Source of the DNA: an uncultured Erysipelotrichaceae bacterium
GTDB lineage: Bacteria; Bacillota_I; Bacilli_A; Erysipelotrichales; Erysipelotrichaceae
Length of the DNA stretch: 12,041 bases
Assembly: GCA_902795525.1 (NCBI GenBank)
Contig: CADBLN010000013.1
Span: forward strand, 1 to 12,041
Reading direction: 5' to 3'
This document shows positions 6,376 through 11,866 of this stretch, in pieces; position 1 is the stretch's first letter; every line of letters starts with the position of its first letter. The notes under the pieces are model-generated. The model was given only the letters and a program-made list of their open reading frames with translations, was not told the DNA's origin and made no database searches. The position numbers were made by a program, and so were the translations under genes.

Positions 6376-6411
6376 ATAAACAATTATAAAAGTGAATAAA
6401 AAACTCTACAA
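6368..6411 (-). promoter_or_regulatory. Leftward (repressor) promoter region
   Basis: Two TATAAT boxes read leftward, at 6388-6383 and 6373-6368. The first has TTGTAG 17 bp upstream (6411-6406), lying within operator O2; the second has TTCACT at 17 bp (6396-6391). Neither -35 is strong, which fits a promoter helped or tuned by repressor binding. Which one is used cannot be told by eye. Confidence 0.55.
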
Positions 6412-6419
6412 ATTGTATA
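6405..6419. promoter_or_regulatory. Operator O2
   Basis: TCTACA-AAT-TGTATA matches the consensus palindrome with one arm mismatch. Its centre is 29 bp from O3 and 44 bp from O1. It overlaps the -35 region of the first leftward promoter and lies upstream of the rightward promoter. Confidence 0.7.
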
Positions 6420-6427
6420 AAAAAGTG

Positions 6428-6456
6428 TTGACATCTACATATTGTAGAGTTAGAAT
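6428..6456 (+). promoter_or_regulatory. Rightward early promoter (PR-like)
   Basis: A perfect TTGACA (6428-6433), a 17-bp spacer and TAGAAT (6451-6456) form a near-consensus promoter. It drives the Cro-like gene and the early lytic operon. Operator O3 occupies almost the whole spacer, so repressor bound there would block polymerase directly. Confidence 0.88.
6434..6448. promoter_or_regulatory. Operator O3 inside the rightward promoter
   Basis: TCTACA-TAT-TGTAGA is a perfect 6-bp inverted repeat with a 3-bp spacer, the best copy in the window. It sits between the -35 and -10 of the rightward promoter and is probably the strongest repressor/Cro site. Confidence 0.8.
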
Positions 6457-6510
6457 GAACATAAAGTTAGGTGGTAACACTTAAAACGCATTGTAAAGAG
6501 GGAGGAAAGC

Positions 6511-6696
6511 ATGAAATACACTTTAAGAGAAGCAAGAATGCTAAGAGACAAAACAATTACAGAAATATCGGAGTTTCTTGGTGTTACAAGGGCTACGTAT
6601 ATGAAGTGGGAAAATGATAGTGGTCTTATAAGAGTAAGCGTTGCAAAAAAGATTGCAGATTATTTAGACATGGATATCAAAAACATATTTTTTTAA
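6511..6696 (+). CDS. Cro-like XRE-family regulator
   Basis: The protein has 61 residues, nearly all one helix-turn-helix domain (TITEISEFLGVTRATYMKWE at 15-34), with no dimer or protease domain. GGAGG lies 8 nt before the ATG. It is the first gene after the rightward promoter and divergent from the repressor, the classic place for Cro, and should bind the same operators to shut off repressor synthesis. The leader between the -10 box and the ATG is about 50 nt. Alternatively it could be an early activator of the same fold. Confidence 0.85.
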   Translation: MKYTLREARMLRDKTITEISEFLGVTRATYMKWENDSGLIRVSVAKKIADYLDMDIKNIFF

Positions 6697-6704
6697 ACTT
6701 TAAT

Positions 6705-6719
6705 TCTACAAAATGGAGA
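6705..6719. promoter_or_regulatory. Possible fourth operator (O4) downstream of the Cro-like gene
   Basis: TCTACA-AAA-TGGAGA matches the operator palindrome at 11 of 12 arm positions. It lies 8 bp after the Cro-like stop and 4 bp before a TTGACA (6724-6729). No good -10 box follows at 16-18 bp, so a second promoter is not supported. The site could still allow distant repressor contacts or a road-block. Confidence 0.45.
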
Positions 6720-6762
6720 GTTCTTGACAAAACAAAACGGGAGAGAGAATTGATTTAGGTCT

Positions 6763-6831
6763 ATGGATAACTACGAAAAATATGAATTAGAAAGGAAAAA
6801 GGAATATGAAGCCAAGAAAAAAGATTTGTAA
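6763..6831 (+). CDS. Possible 22-residue leader ORF
   Basis: An ATG at 6763 opens 22 codons of a very charged peptide (Lys/Glu/Tyr repeats) ending TAA at 6831. It overlaps the start of the next gene in another frame. The upstream AGG is weak. Its reading would carry ribosomes over the next gene's AAAGGAAAAAGG site, so it could couple translation. The composition alone does not prove coding. Confidence 0.25.
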   Translation: MDNYEKYELERKKEYEAKKKDL

Positions 6832-7087
6832 CTATTTAGAAATGGAACAAGTAATCAGCAAGCCATATTTAACAACAAGTGAAGTCATGGTGCTAGCTCC
6901 AATTAACTCCAAAAAGGCTTATGAAATAACTCAACAGATTCAAGAAGAAATGATTGAAAGAGGGGAGCTTATTATTTCTGATAGGCCGAGACTGGTTCCT
7001 ACTGAATATGTATTGAGAAAACTTAATCTTAAAGCTAGCCAAATTAGACAGCAGGCAAGAGCAATGAGAGGTGAGAGCAGAGGATGA
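6806..7087 (+). CDS. Small phage HTH protein, DUF3173/excisionase-like
   Basis: The protein has 93 residues. The central part, KPYLTTSEVMVLAPINSKKAYEITQQIQEEMIERG followed by RLVPTEYVLRKLN, has the pattern of small winged or MerR/excisionase-like DNA-binding proteins: a helix, a turn, a Lys-Ala-Tyr helix, then a basic strand with VPxxYV. AAAGGA lies about 10 nt upstream. Its stop overlaps the next start (ATGA, 7084-7087), so the two are translationally coupled. Possible roles are excision factor for the integrase or early regulator; the sequence does not decide. Family placement is from pattern memory only. Confidence 0.6.
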   Translation: MKPRKKICNYLEMEQVISKPYLTTSEVMVLAPINSKKAYEITQQIQEEMIERGELIISDRPRLVPTEYVLRKLNLKASQIRQQARAMRGESRG

Positions 7088-7287
7088 AAAAAGAAAAAGT
7101 GTTATTTGCGGTAGCCTTTGTCTCATTTATGTTCGCAGGTGGAGAAACAAGTATTCCAGGATGGATAGGAGTAGTGATTCAACTTATTTGGAGTAGCACT
7201 TGTATATTGATAAGCCTATTCTCAATCAAACGATTACTTGAACTTGAAGAGCATAAAAAAAGACACCACAACAATGAGAAAGTGTAG
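7084..7287 (+). CDS. Small phage membrane protein, two predicted helices
   Basis: The protein has 67 residues. A hydrophobic segment at about 6-18 and a stronger one at about 26-48 are separated by GGETSIPG. The tail is highly charged (LLELEEHKKRHHNNEK) and probably cytoplasmic. The start overlaps the previous stop by 4 nt, and GCAGAGG sits directly before it. No family was recognised. Small membrane proteins in early phage operons include exclusion and lysis-timing factors, but nothing here shows which. Confidence 0.6.
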   Translation: MKKEKVLFAVAFVSFMFAGGETSIPGWIGVVIQLIWSSTCILISLFSIKRLLELEEHKKRHHNNEKV

Positions 7288-7293
7288 TGTCAA

Positions 7294-7311
7294 TAGATGT
7301 ACAAACATCTA
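7294..7311 (+). promoter_or_regulatory. Perfect hairpin with ACAA loop upstream of the recombination genes
   Basis: TAGATGT (7294-7300) pairs fully with ACATCTA (7305-7311) around an ACAA loop. No T-run follows, so it is not a terminator. It lies in the 78-nt gap between the membrane protein and the YqaJ nuclease, about 40 nt before the ribosome site of the latter. It could be an RNA processing or protein-binding site, or a DNA operator. Confidence 0.45.
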
Positions 7312-7365
7312 GGAACATAAACATTATACAACAAACGCACATTAAAAGTAAAGGAGGGATACAAA

Positions 7366-8019
7366 ATGCCTCAGAGTCATGAGGAGTGGTTAAAGGAAAG
7401 AAAAAAGGGCATAGGATCTAGTGATGTAGCTGCATTATTAGGAGTATCGCCTTTTAAATCAAATATTGATTTGTGGGAAGAAAAAGTTGGCCTAAAACAA
7501 GCTGAGGATATTTCAGACTTGGAATATGTAAGAAACGGAACTTTGAGTGAAGCACCTCTAAGAGAATTATTCAAAATTGATTATCCAGAGTATGAAGTTA
7601 GTCACGAAGAAAATGAAATGATGGTTCATCCAAAGTACAACTTCATTAGATGTTCACCTGACAGCTTATTAACAGAAAAGAGTACAGGTAGAAAGGGATT
7701 TTTGGAAATCAAAAGATGTATGGTTTCCAATGGATCTCAATATCTTAAATGGAAAAATGGTTCAATTCCTGAATACTACTACACTCAAACGTTGCAATAT
7801 TTCCTAGCTAATCCAAATATGAAGTTTGGCTATCTAAGGGCATACATCATTAGATACTCATTTGACGGAAGTGTTTCAAGAGAGGTAAGAGATTATAAGA
7901 TAGCTGATTCCAGAGAAGAAATACAGGAAGATCTAGACTATCTTTTACCAAAAGAAATCGAGTTTTGGGAATGTGTTGAAAAACATATTAGGCCAGCTCG
8001 AATATTGCCAAGTATTTAG
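7366..8019 (+). CDS. YqaJ-type phage exonuclease (lambda-exo-like)
   Basis: The protein has 217 residues. YqaJ family blocks appear in order: WLKERKKGIGSSDVAALLGVSPF (8-30), GTLSEAPLRELF (58-69), the catalytic Asp99 in CSPDSLL, Glu114-x-Lys116 in LEIKR, and Gln141 in YYTQTLQYF. This is the PD-(D/E)XK nuclease set. It should digest one strand of a duplex end so that the RecT protein encoded two genes downstream can anneal the exposed strand. AAAGGAGGG lies 7 nt before the ATG. The length matches the family. Confidence 0.92.
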   Translation: MPQSHEEWLKERKKGIGSSDVAALLGVSPFKSNIDLWEEKVGLKQAEDISDLEYVRNGTLSEAPLRELFKIDYPEYEVSHEENEMMVHPKYNFIRCSPDSLLTEKSTGRKGFLEIKRCMVSNGSQYLKWKNGSIPEYYYTQTLQYFLANPNMKFGYLRAYIIRYSFDGSVSREVRDYKIADSREEIQEDLDYLLPKEIEFWECVEKHIRPARILPSI

Positions 8020-8038
8020 AAATTAGGAGGAATAAGAC

Positions 8039-8893
8039 ATGGCGGAAAAATTAGAATTAGTGGTATCTCCTATTCAAGAGATGCCAAAGTTGGTATCAAA
8101 CATTGACGAATTAAGAAATATGCTTGAAATCAATTTACAAAAATATCAGAACCTAGTGGTTACTGAAGATGGTATTAAGGATGCAAAAGAGGATAGAGCA
8201 AATCTAAACAAGTTAAAAAAGAGCATCAGTGAAGAGAGAATCTCTCAGAAAAAACTCTTTTTAGCACCATTTGAAGAGTTTGAAACAAAGTGCAAAGGAG
8301 TAGAAAAGCTGATTGATGATACAGCCGGATCTATTGACTCACAAATAAAGGGATTTGAGGAAAGAGAAAAGGAAACAAAGAGACTAGAGATTGAAGCTTT
8401 ATACGAAAGAAACATTGGCGAGTATAAAAAACTAATACCATTAGAAAAAATATTTGATGAAAGATGGTTAAACAAGACTTCCAAACTAAAGGAAATAGAA
8501 GATTTCATCAAAACGGTAAAAAACAATGCAGATGAACATTTACAAATAATTGAAGAACTTCAATCAGAGTTTATAGAACAGCTTAAAGACAAATATTTTG
8601 AGACATTAAATATAACTTCTGTATTAGCGGAAAACACTCGTCTAGCTCAACAAAAAAAGCTCATGGATGAGTTAAAAGCAAAAGAAAAGGCAAAAGAATT
8701 AGTTGATGATGTTCCATTAACAACAGAAGAGCAGGAAAAGGTAAATAAAGCATTTGAAGAAGCTGTTGTAGAAGAATTTACCGAACAACAAAGATTAATA
8801 ACAATAACGTTTAAAGTTGAGTGTACCAAAGAACAATTGGCAGCTTTAGGCGAGTATATGAAAACAAATGGAATTAAATATGGGAGGGCATAA
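8039..8893 (+). CDS. DUF1351 phage protein of the recombination cluster
   Basis: The protein has 284 residues, with ELVVSPIQEMPKLVSNIDELRNMLEINLQKYQNLVVTEDGIKDAKEDRANLNKLKKSI at the start, the typical DUF1351 opening. The middle is long charged helices with coiled-coil character (about 95-245). The family commonly lies between YqaJ and RecT genes in Bacillota phages, as here; its biochemical role is not established. AGGAGG lies 9 nt before the ATG. Its TAA overlaps the first of two possible RecT starts by one base. A structural or scaffolding role in recombination is a guess from neighbours. Confidence 0.85.
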   Translation: MAEKLELVVSPIQEMPKLVSNIDELRNMLEINLQKYQNLVVTEDGIKDAKEDRANLNKLKKSISEERISQKKLFLAPFEEFETKCKGVEKLIDDTAGSIDSQIKGFEEREKETKRLEIEALYERNIGEYKKLIPLEKIFDERWLNKTSKLKEIEDFIKTVKNNADEHLQIIEELQSEFIEQLKDKYFETLNITSVLAENTRLAQQKKLMDELKAKEKAKELVDDVPLTTEEQEKVNKAFEEAVVEEFTEQQRLITITFKVECTKEQLAALGEYMKTNGIKYGRA

Positions 8894-8895
8894 TG

Positions 8896-9753
8896 ATGGC
8901 AGTAACAAACAGTTTGACTCAACAGAACAAAAAACCGCAGTTTCAAGCAATTATCAAGTCCGATGCAGTCCAAAAGAACATCATGACAACATTAGGTGAT
9001 AGTGCTAAAGCTAAGACCTTTACAGCTTCGATAATCAGTGCTGTATCAACAAACAATGAATTACAAAAGTGTGATGCTTATACGATTATCAGCGCAGCTT
9101 TGCTAGGGGAAAGTTTAAAACTGTCACCTAGCCCACAACTAGGACAGTATTACATGGTTCCTTTTAATAACAAGGACAAAGGGATTTCAGACGCACAATT
9201 CATTTTAGGTTATAAAGGCTATATTCAGTTAGCAATTAGATCAGGCCAATATAAAAGAATAAATGTCTTATCAATAAAAAAAGGCGAATTGGTTAAATAT
9301 GATCCACTAGACGAGGATATTACAGTTAACTTTATCGCCGATGAAGCTGAAAGAGAAAAGGCTGAAACTATTGGCTATTATGCAATGTTTGAATTAGTTA
9401 ATGGTTTTAGAAAAGCAATGTATTGGTCGAAAGAAAAAATGGAAGCTCATGCAATGAGGTACTCAAAAGGCTATCAAGCTAAGAAAGGATACACCTATTG
9501 GGAAAAGGATTTTGATGGGATGGCATATAAAACCATGCTAAGACAATTAATTAGCAAGTGGGGAATAATGAGTATTGAAATGCAAAAAGCATACAGTGCT
9601 GATATGAGTGTTATTCATGATGATGGATCCTATGACTATGTAGACAACGATTTATTAGAAGATGCACCATTGCTAACAGCTCAAGATATAAAAGAAGTCA
9701 CAAAGAGTCAAGAGGAAATAGAAGCAAGCTTCTTTGATGGAGGGATGTTATAG
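8896..9753 (+). CDS. recT: RecT single-strand annealing protein
   Basis: The protein has 285 residues. RecT-family blocks are clear: SIISAVSTNNELQKCDAYTIISAALLGESLKLSPSPQLGQYYMVPF (about 46-91), QFILGYKGYIQLAIRSGQYKRI, EMEA-type helices with YWSKEKMEAHA, and WEKDFDGMAYKTMLRQLISKWG. It coats single-stranded DNA and anneals it, working with the YqaJ nuclease in phage recombination. Two ATGs are adjacent (8893 and 8896); 8896 gives the better distance from GGGAGGG (7 nt), while 8893 overlaps the DUF1351 stop. The acidic C-terminal tail (EEIEASFFDGG) is usual for the family. Confidence 0.93.
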   Translation: MAVTNSLTQQNKKPQFQAIIKSDAVQKNIMTTLGDSAKAKTFTASIISAVSTNNELQKCDAYTIISAALLGESLKLSPSPQLGQYYMVPFNNKDKGISDAQFILGYKGYIQLAIRSGQYKRINVLSIKKGELVKYDPLDEDITVNFIADEAEREKAETIGYYAMFELVNGFRKAMYWSKEKMEAHAMRYSKGYQAKKGYTYWEKDFDGMAYKTMLRQLISKWGIMSIEMQKAYSADMSVIHDDGSYDYVDNDLLEDAPLLTAQDIKEVTKSQEEIEASFFDGGML

Positions 9754-9929
9754 AAAGGGTTTAATGCTCCATCTTCCGCAAAAAAACAAAAAGATTGACA
9801 ATCATATGGAGCATGAACATAGCAGCCAAGCTAGGAGAAATAACATCAAAGCTTTTATATTATTTTTTCCAACGAAGCTTCTAGCTTGGTTGTATAAGAG
9901 ACAACAATGGGAAAGAAAGGAAAATAAAA
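9754..9929 (+). other. Structured 176-nt gap with two long-range inverted repeats
   Basis: This gap follows recT without a convincing gene. ATGCTCCAT (9764-9772) and ATGGAGCAT (9806-9814) are perfect 9-bp complements, 33 nt apart. CCAAGCTAG (9826-9834) and CTAGCTTGG (9881-9889) are a second perfect 9-bp pair, 46 nt apart, with AAGCTT-type sequence also inside. The two stems follow each other and could form a two-domain RNA leader ending about 40 nt before the next start. An 80-codon frame crosses the area but has no Shine-Dalgarno, overlaps both neighbours and has odd composition. Confidence 0.5.
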
Positions 9930-10334
9930 ATGTTAAACGAAAGACAAAAAAGCCTTTACGAATATCTCTTATATAAATCGACCACCACAGTAGAATTTAT
10001 ATCTAAAGAAAGTATTTGTAAAGACTTATATCAATTATATCCAAGACACGTTGAAAGAACAACTGAACATAATTCAACAGTGTTCAATTGTATCCGACAC
10101 GATATTGCTACCATCAACGATGAACCAGTAGGCGAATACAAAATAGTGGCAGCAAACTCCAAAGGTTACAGGATAGCAAATAAAGAGGAAGCCGAGAAAT
10201 ACATACAAAGGCGATTTAAGCAGAATTTAAAAGCTTTAAAGAGGACATGGGCATTACAGAAAAAAGCCGGTCTAGATGGCCAAATGGAGCTTGGAGAAGA
10301 AACTAAAGAAATCAGAACATTGTTAGGAGGCTAA
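9930..10334 (+). CDS. Phage early protein with predicted N-terminal winged-helix
   Basis: The protein has 134 residues. It starts MLNERQKSLYEYLL and continues with EFISKESICKDL and a second helix pair (NSTVFNCIRHDIATIND), then EYKIVAANSKGYRIA, which resembles a winged helix with a beta-hairpin wing, so it probably binds DNA. The second half is basic (YIQRRFKQNLKALKRTWALQKKAG). AAAGGAAAA lies about 8 nt before the ATG. It stands between the recombination and replication genes; similar small proteins occur there in Bacillota phages. Role is unknown; a regulator or replication accessory would fit. Confidence 0.7.
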   Translation: MLNERQKSLYEYLLYKSTTTVEFISKESICKDLYQLYPRHVERTTEHNSTVFNCIRHDIATINDEPVGEYKIVAANSKGYRIANKEEAEKYIQRRFKQNLKALKRTWALQKKAGLDGQMELGEETKEIRTLLGG

Positions 10335-10339
10335 ATTGA

Positions 10340-10504
10340 ATGAAGAACGCACAAAAGGATAGTAGAGAATTAATTGAAACAGTCATAACCTACATAGAGG
10401 GTATTATCAAGGGACTGAATCTAGGGACATATAATGATGAGATTTCAGAGATACAAATCTCTGATATGTTGAAAGAAATCATAACAATGTTACAGGGTGA
10501 ATAA
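10340..10504 (+). CDS. 54-residue phage protein, unknown function
   Basis: An ATG at 10340 with AGGAGG 9 nt upstream opens 54 codons ending TAA at 10502-10504. The protein is mostly amphipathic helix (RELIETVITYIEGIIKGL and ISDMLKEIITML). It begins 5 nt after the previous stop and ends 1 nt before the next ATG, so the three genes form a tight set. A perfect hairpin lies inside the coding sequence. Good start signals and exact packing support a real gene; no family is recognised. Confidence 0.65.
   Translation: MKNAQKDSRELIETVITYIEGIIKGLNLGTYNDEISEIQISDMLKEIITMLQGE
10445..10464 (+). repeat. Perfect hairpin with ACAA loop inside the 54-residue gene
   Basis: TCAGAGAT (10445-10452) pairs fully with ATCTCTGA (10457-10464) around an ACAA loop. 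The loop is the same as in the 7294-7311 hairpin. It lies about 40 nt before the start of the replication gene and could affect its translation or be a binding site. Confidence 0.45.
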
Positions 10505-10505
10505 T

Positions 10506-10865
10506 ATGGCAAAAGCAAGAAGAAGAACCTTCTCAAATGCGATTATTCAGAGCTTAGAATTTCAATCATTATCATATCCTGCTCAAGTGCTTTACATTAA
10601 TTTAAACTTTGAAGCTGACGATGATGGACTACTAAATAACGCTATTGCAGTAACACGATATTGTGGCATTCAAAAGAAAGCGTTAAACGAATTATATGCA
10701 AAACGATTCTTACTCGATCTAGGCAACGATGTGACATGTATCAAGCACTGGCTTATACACAACACAATCAAAAATGATAGGTACAAACCTTCCAGATTTG
10801 AGAAAGAAAGAGGGATGCTAGCAGTAAGAGAAGACAGAGCCTACACAGAGAAAAATAAAAAGTAA
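10506..10865 (+). CDS. Short phage replication initiator-like protein (N-terminal domain only)
   Basis: The protein has 119 residues from the ATG at 10506; AGGGTGA lies 5 nt upstream. A GTG at 10497 would add three residues but overlaps the previous gene. The sequence MAKARRRTFSNAIIQSLEFQSLSYPAQVLYINLNFEADDDGLLNNAIAVTRYCG, and later CIKHWLIHNTIKNDRYKPSRF, is the typical N-terminal DNA-binding domain of Bacillota phage replisome-organiser proteins. These usually run on through a variable linker to a C-terminal domain at about 250 residues. Here a stop comes just before the repeat cluster. In the next frame the bases after the stop read a linker-like peptide for 25 codons (10852-10926). It is either a natural short initiator or a frameshifted gene. 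Confidence 0.75.
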   Translation: MAKARRRTFSNAIIQSLEFQSLSYPAQVLYINLNFEADDDGLLNNAIAVTRYCGIQKKALNELYAKRFLLDLGNDVTCIKHWLIHNTIKNDRYKPSRFEKERGMLAVREDRAYTEKNKK

Positions 10866-10866
10866 T

Positions 10867-10919
10867 TTGGATCCAAAATGGAACCATTACTGGATCCAAA
10901 TCGGTTCCAAAATGGAACC
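10867..10919. repeat. Iteron-like repeats (candidate replication origin)
   Basis: Two 19-bp direct repeats (10867-10885 and 10901-10919) differ at two positions and share TCCAAAATGGAACC exactly. A partial copy, TGGATCCAAA, lies at 10891-10900. The units start 34 bp apart, with the GGWTCCAAA cores at 10869, 10892 and 10903. The repeats are also palindromic: TTTGGATCCAAA (10866-10877) and GGTTCC-AAAAT-GGAACC (10903-10919). Phage initiators often bind repeats in or beside their own gene, so this is the best origin candidate. Confidence 0.6.
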
Positions 10920-11047
10920 TATAACATAACATAACTAATTAGTGTAGGTAATATAGTCATCAGTCAATCAATAAGTACTTAAGAGTATAAAAAGAAGGTA
11001 ACAATTAAAAAGATAAAAGGTAAAAAAATCTATAAATATATAAGAAT
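10920..11047. other. AT-rich stretch after the iterons (possible unwinding region)
   Basis: About 128 bp with only around a fifth to a quarter G+C by eye, stops in all forward frames and no credible gene. It begins with ATAAC three times in tandem (10921-10935) and ends in A/T-only runs. Next to the iteron cluster it fits an unwinding element. The ribosome site AGGAGA (11048-11053) of the next gene follows. Confidence 0.45.
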
Positions 11048-11060
11048 AGGAGATAATTTG

Positions 11061-11465
11061 ATGAATGATTTGAAAGGGTTACCCCCTATTGATGAGCTGA
11101 AAAAATACTATGAGATGAACCATTTTGAGTTTAATTTTGAGAAGTTTCTGAGAACTTACGAACATTTGACTGTAAACAATTGGAAAAATTTAATGAAAAA
11201 AGTGAATGAAAATTACTTGACTCAAAAAACTCAAAAACCCAATTTCAATACACCAAATTACAATGAAATTACTGTTAATGATTATCGGAAAATTATTAAA
11301 CAGCTTTATCCAGATGATTTCGAAAATAAATACAAAGAGTTTGTTATTAGGACAAACTTAACAAATGAAATTATTCTCGATTGGCAGAAAAAAGGAATAT
11401 CTCCAATTCTTGCTGGAGACGTTGAGAAAGAAGTTAATAGACGGTTAAATAAGAATTCATTGTAA
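11061..11465 (+). CDS. Phage protein, possible detached C-terminal part of a replication protein
   Basis: The protein has 134 residues from the ATG at 11061, with AGGAGA 7 nt upstream; the in-frame TTG at 11058 is less likely. The segment HFEFNFEKFLRTYEHLTVNNWKNLMKKVNENY (about 22-53) resembles, by eye, the short helical motif FxFEKFLxYYxxNxWKxxxxxW found at the end of some phage replisome organisers. The second half (NDYRKIIKQLYPDDFENKYKEF, then VEKEVNRRLNK) is helical and charged. Its place directly after the short initiator and origin repeats fits either a separated C-terminal domain or a helicase-loader-type partner. The homology is not certain. Confidence 0.6.
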   Translation: MNDLKGLPPIDELKKYYEMNHFEFNFEKFLRTYEHLTVNNWKNLMKKVNENYLTQKTQKPNFNTPNYNEITVNDYRKIIKQLYPDDFENKYKEFVIRTNLTNEIILDWQKKGISPILAGDVEKEVNRRLNKNSL

Positions 11466-11502
11466 GACAACGATATAACAACGATTTATTTTGGAGGCAG
11501 AA

Positions 11503-11691
11503 ATGAAAAAAAGTTTAGCAAGAGATATCAGTAAAATACATCAATCGGTTGTTGTTTTAGAAACATTTTGGGGATTGCAAGAGAGCGTACATGTGGGGAC
11601 AATACTAAAGCATCTGGATGATATGTATCTTGAAGCTGTAATAGATGAGGAGATGGAAAAATATGAAGAGCGTAATCATAAAAAACGATAG
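11503..11691 (+). CDS. Small phage protein, unknown function
   Basis: The protein has 62 residues from the ATG at 11503, with GGAGG 5 nt upstream; an in-frame TTG at 11491 lies before that site and is unlikely. It is helical and charged, with an acidic middle (HLDDMYLEAVIDEEMEKYEE) and a basic end (RNHKKR). It overlaps the next gene by 29 nt in another frame. No family was recognised. An 8-bp direct repeat ACAACGAT (11467-11474 and 11478-11485) lies in its short leader. Confidence 0.6.
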   Translation: MKKSLARDISKIHQSVVVLETFWGLQESVHVGTILKHLDDMYLEAVIDEEMEKYEERNHKKR

Positions 11692-11863
11692 TTCATTAAC
11701 CTTCTCTTGTATTGGACAGATCATAGATAGGCCAGGAAGAATATTTGAACATTTGAACGAACCAATATTCTTTGAAGGAGTGAACGGAATTAGATTCAAT
11801 TTTGTTTTAGAAATTATTCCAGGAGAAATTGATACTTGGCATTTTAAAAATGTGAGGAGTTAA
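11663..11863 (+). CDS. Small phage protein, unknown function
   Basis: The protein has 66 residues from the ATG at 11663, with AGGAG 10 nt upstream; a start at 11645 would add six residues but has no clear ribosome site. It is beta-rich by eye: SVIIKNDSSLTFSCIG, RFNFVLEIIPGEIDTWHF. No catalytic motif is visible. Its start overlaps the end of the previous gene and the next ATG follows its stop by 3 nt, so these small genes are probably translated as a coupled set. Confidence 0.6.
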   Translation: MKSVIIKNDSSLTFSCIGQIIDRPGRIFEHLNEPIFFEGVNGIRFNFVLEIIPGEIDTWHFKNVRS

Positions 11864-11866
11864 ATA

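Noticed and set aside
6724..6752. Second early promoter with TTGACA after the Cro-like gene
   Set aside because: The -35 is perfect, but no acceptable -10 hexamer lies 16-18 bp downstream, so a promoter is not supported by eye.
7294..7311. Terminator before the YqaJ nuclease gene
   Set aside because: The stem is perfect but no T-run follows, so it was kept only as a hairpin of unknown role.
8647..8973. 108-codon minus-strand ORF antisense to DUF1351/recT
   Set aside because: It crosses the junction of two well-supported genes on the other strand; its Ser/Cys/Phe/Asn-rich composition is typical of the reverse complement of Lys/Glu-rich coding sequence.
9734..9976. 80-codon plus-strand ORF across the recT-downstream gap
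   Set aside because: It has no ribosome site, overlaps the end of recT and the start of the 9930 gene in other frames, has an unbalanced Lys/Arg-rich composition, and is better explained by the inverted repeats in the gap.
10445..10464. Additional repressor operator
   Set aside because: The stem sequence does not match TCTACA-N3-TGTAGA, so it is not grouped with the operators.
10861..10925. CRISPR-like array
   Set aside because: There are only two full repeats plus a part copy, with very short unequal gaps and internal palindromes; this fits iterons and not a CRISPR array.
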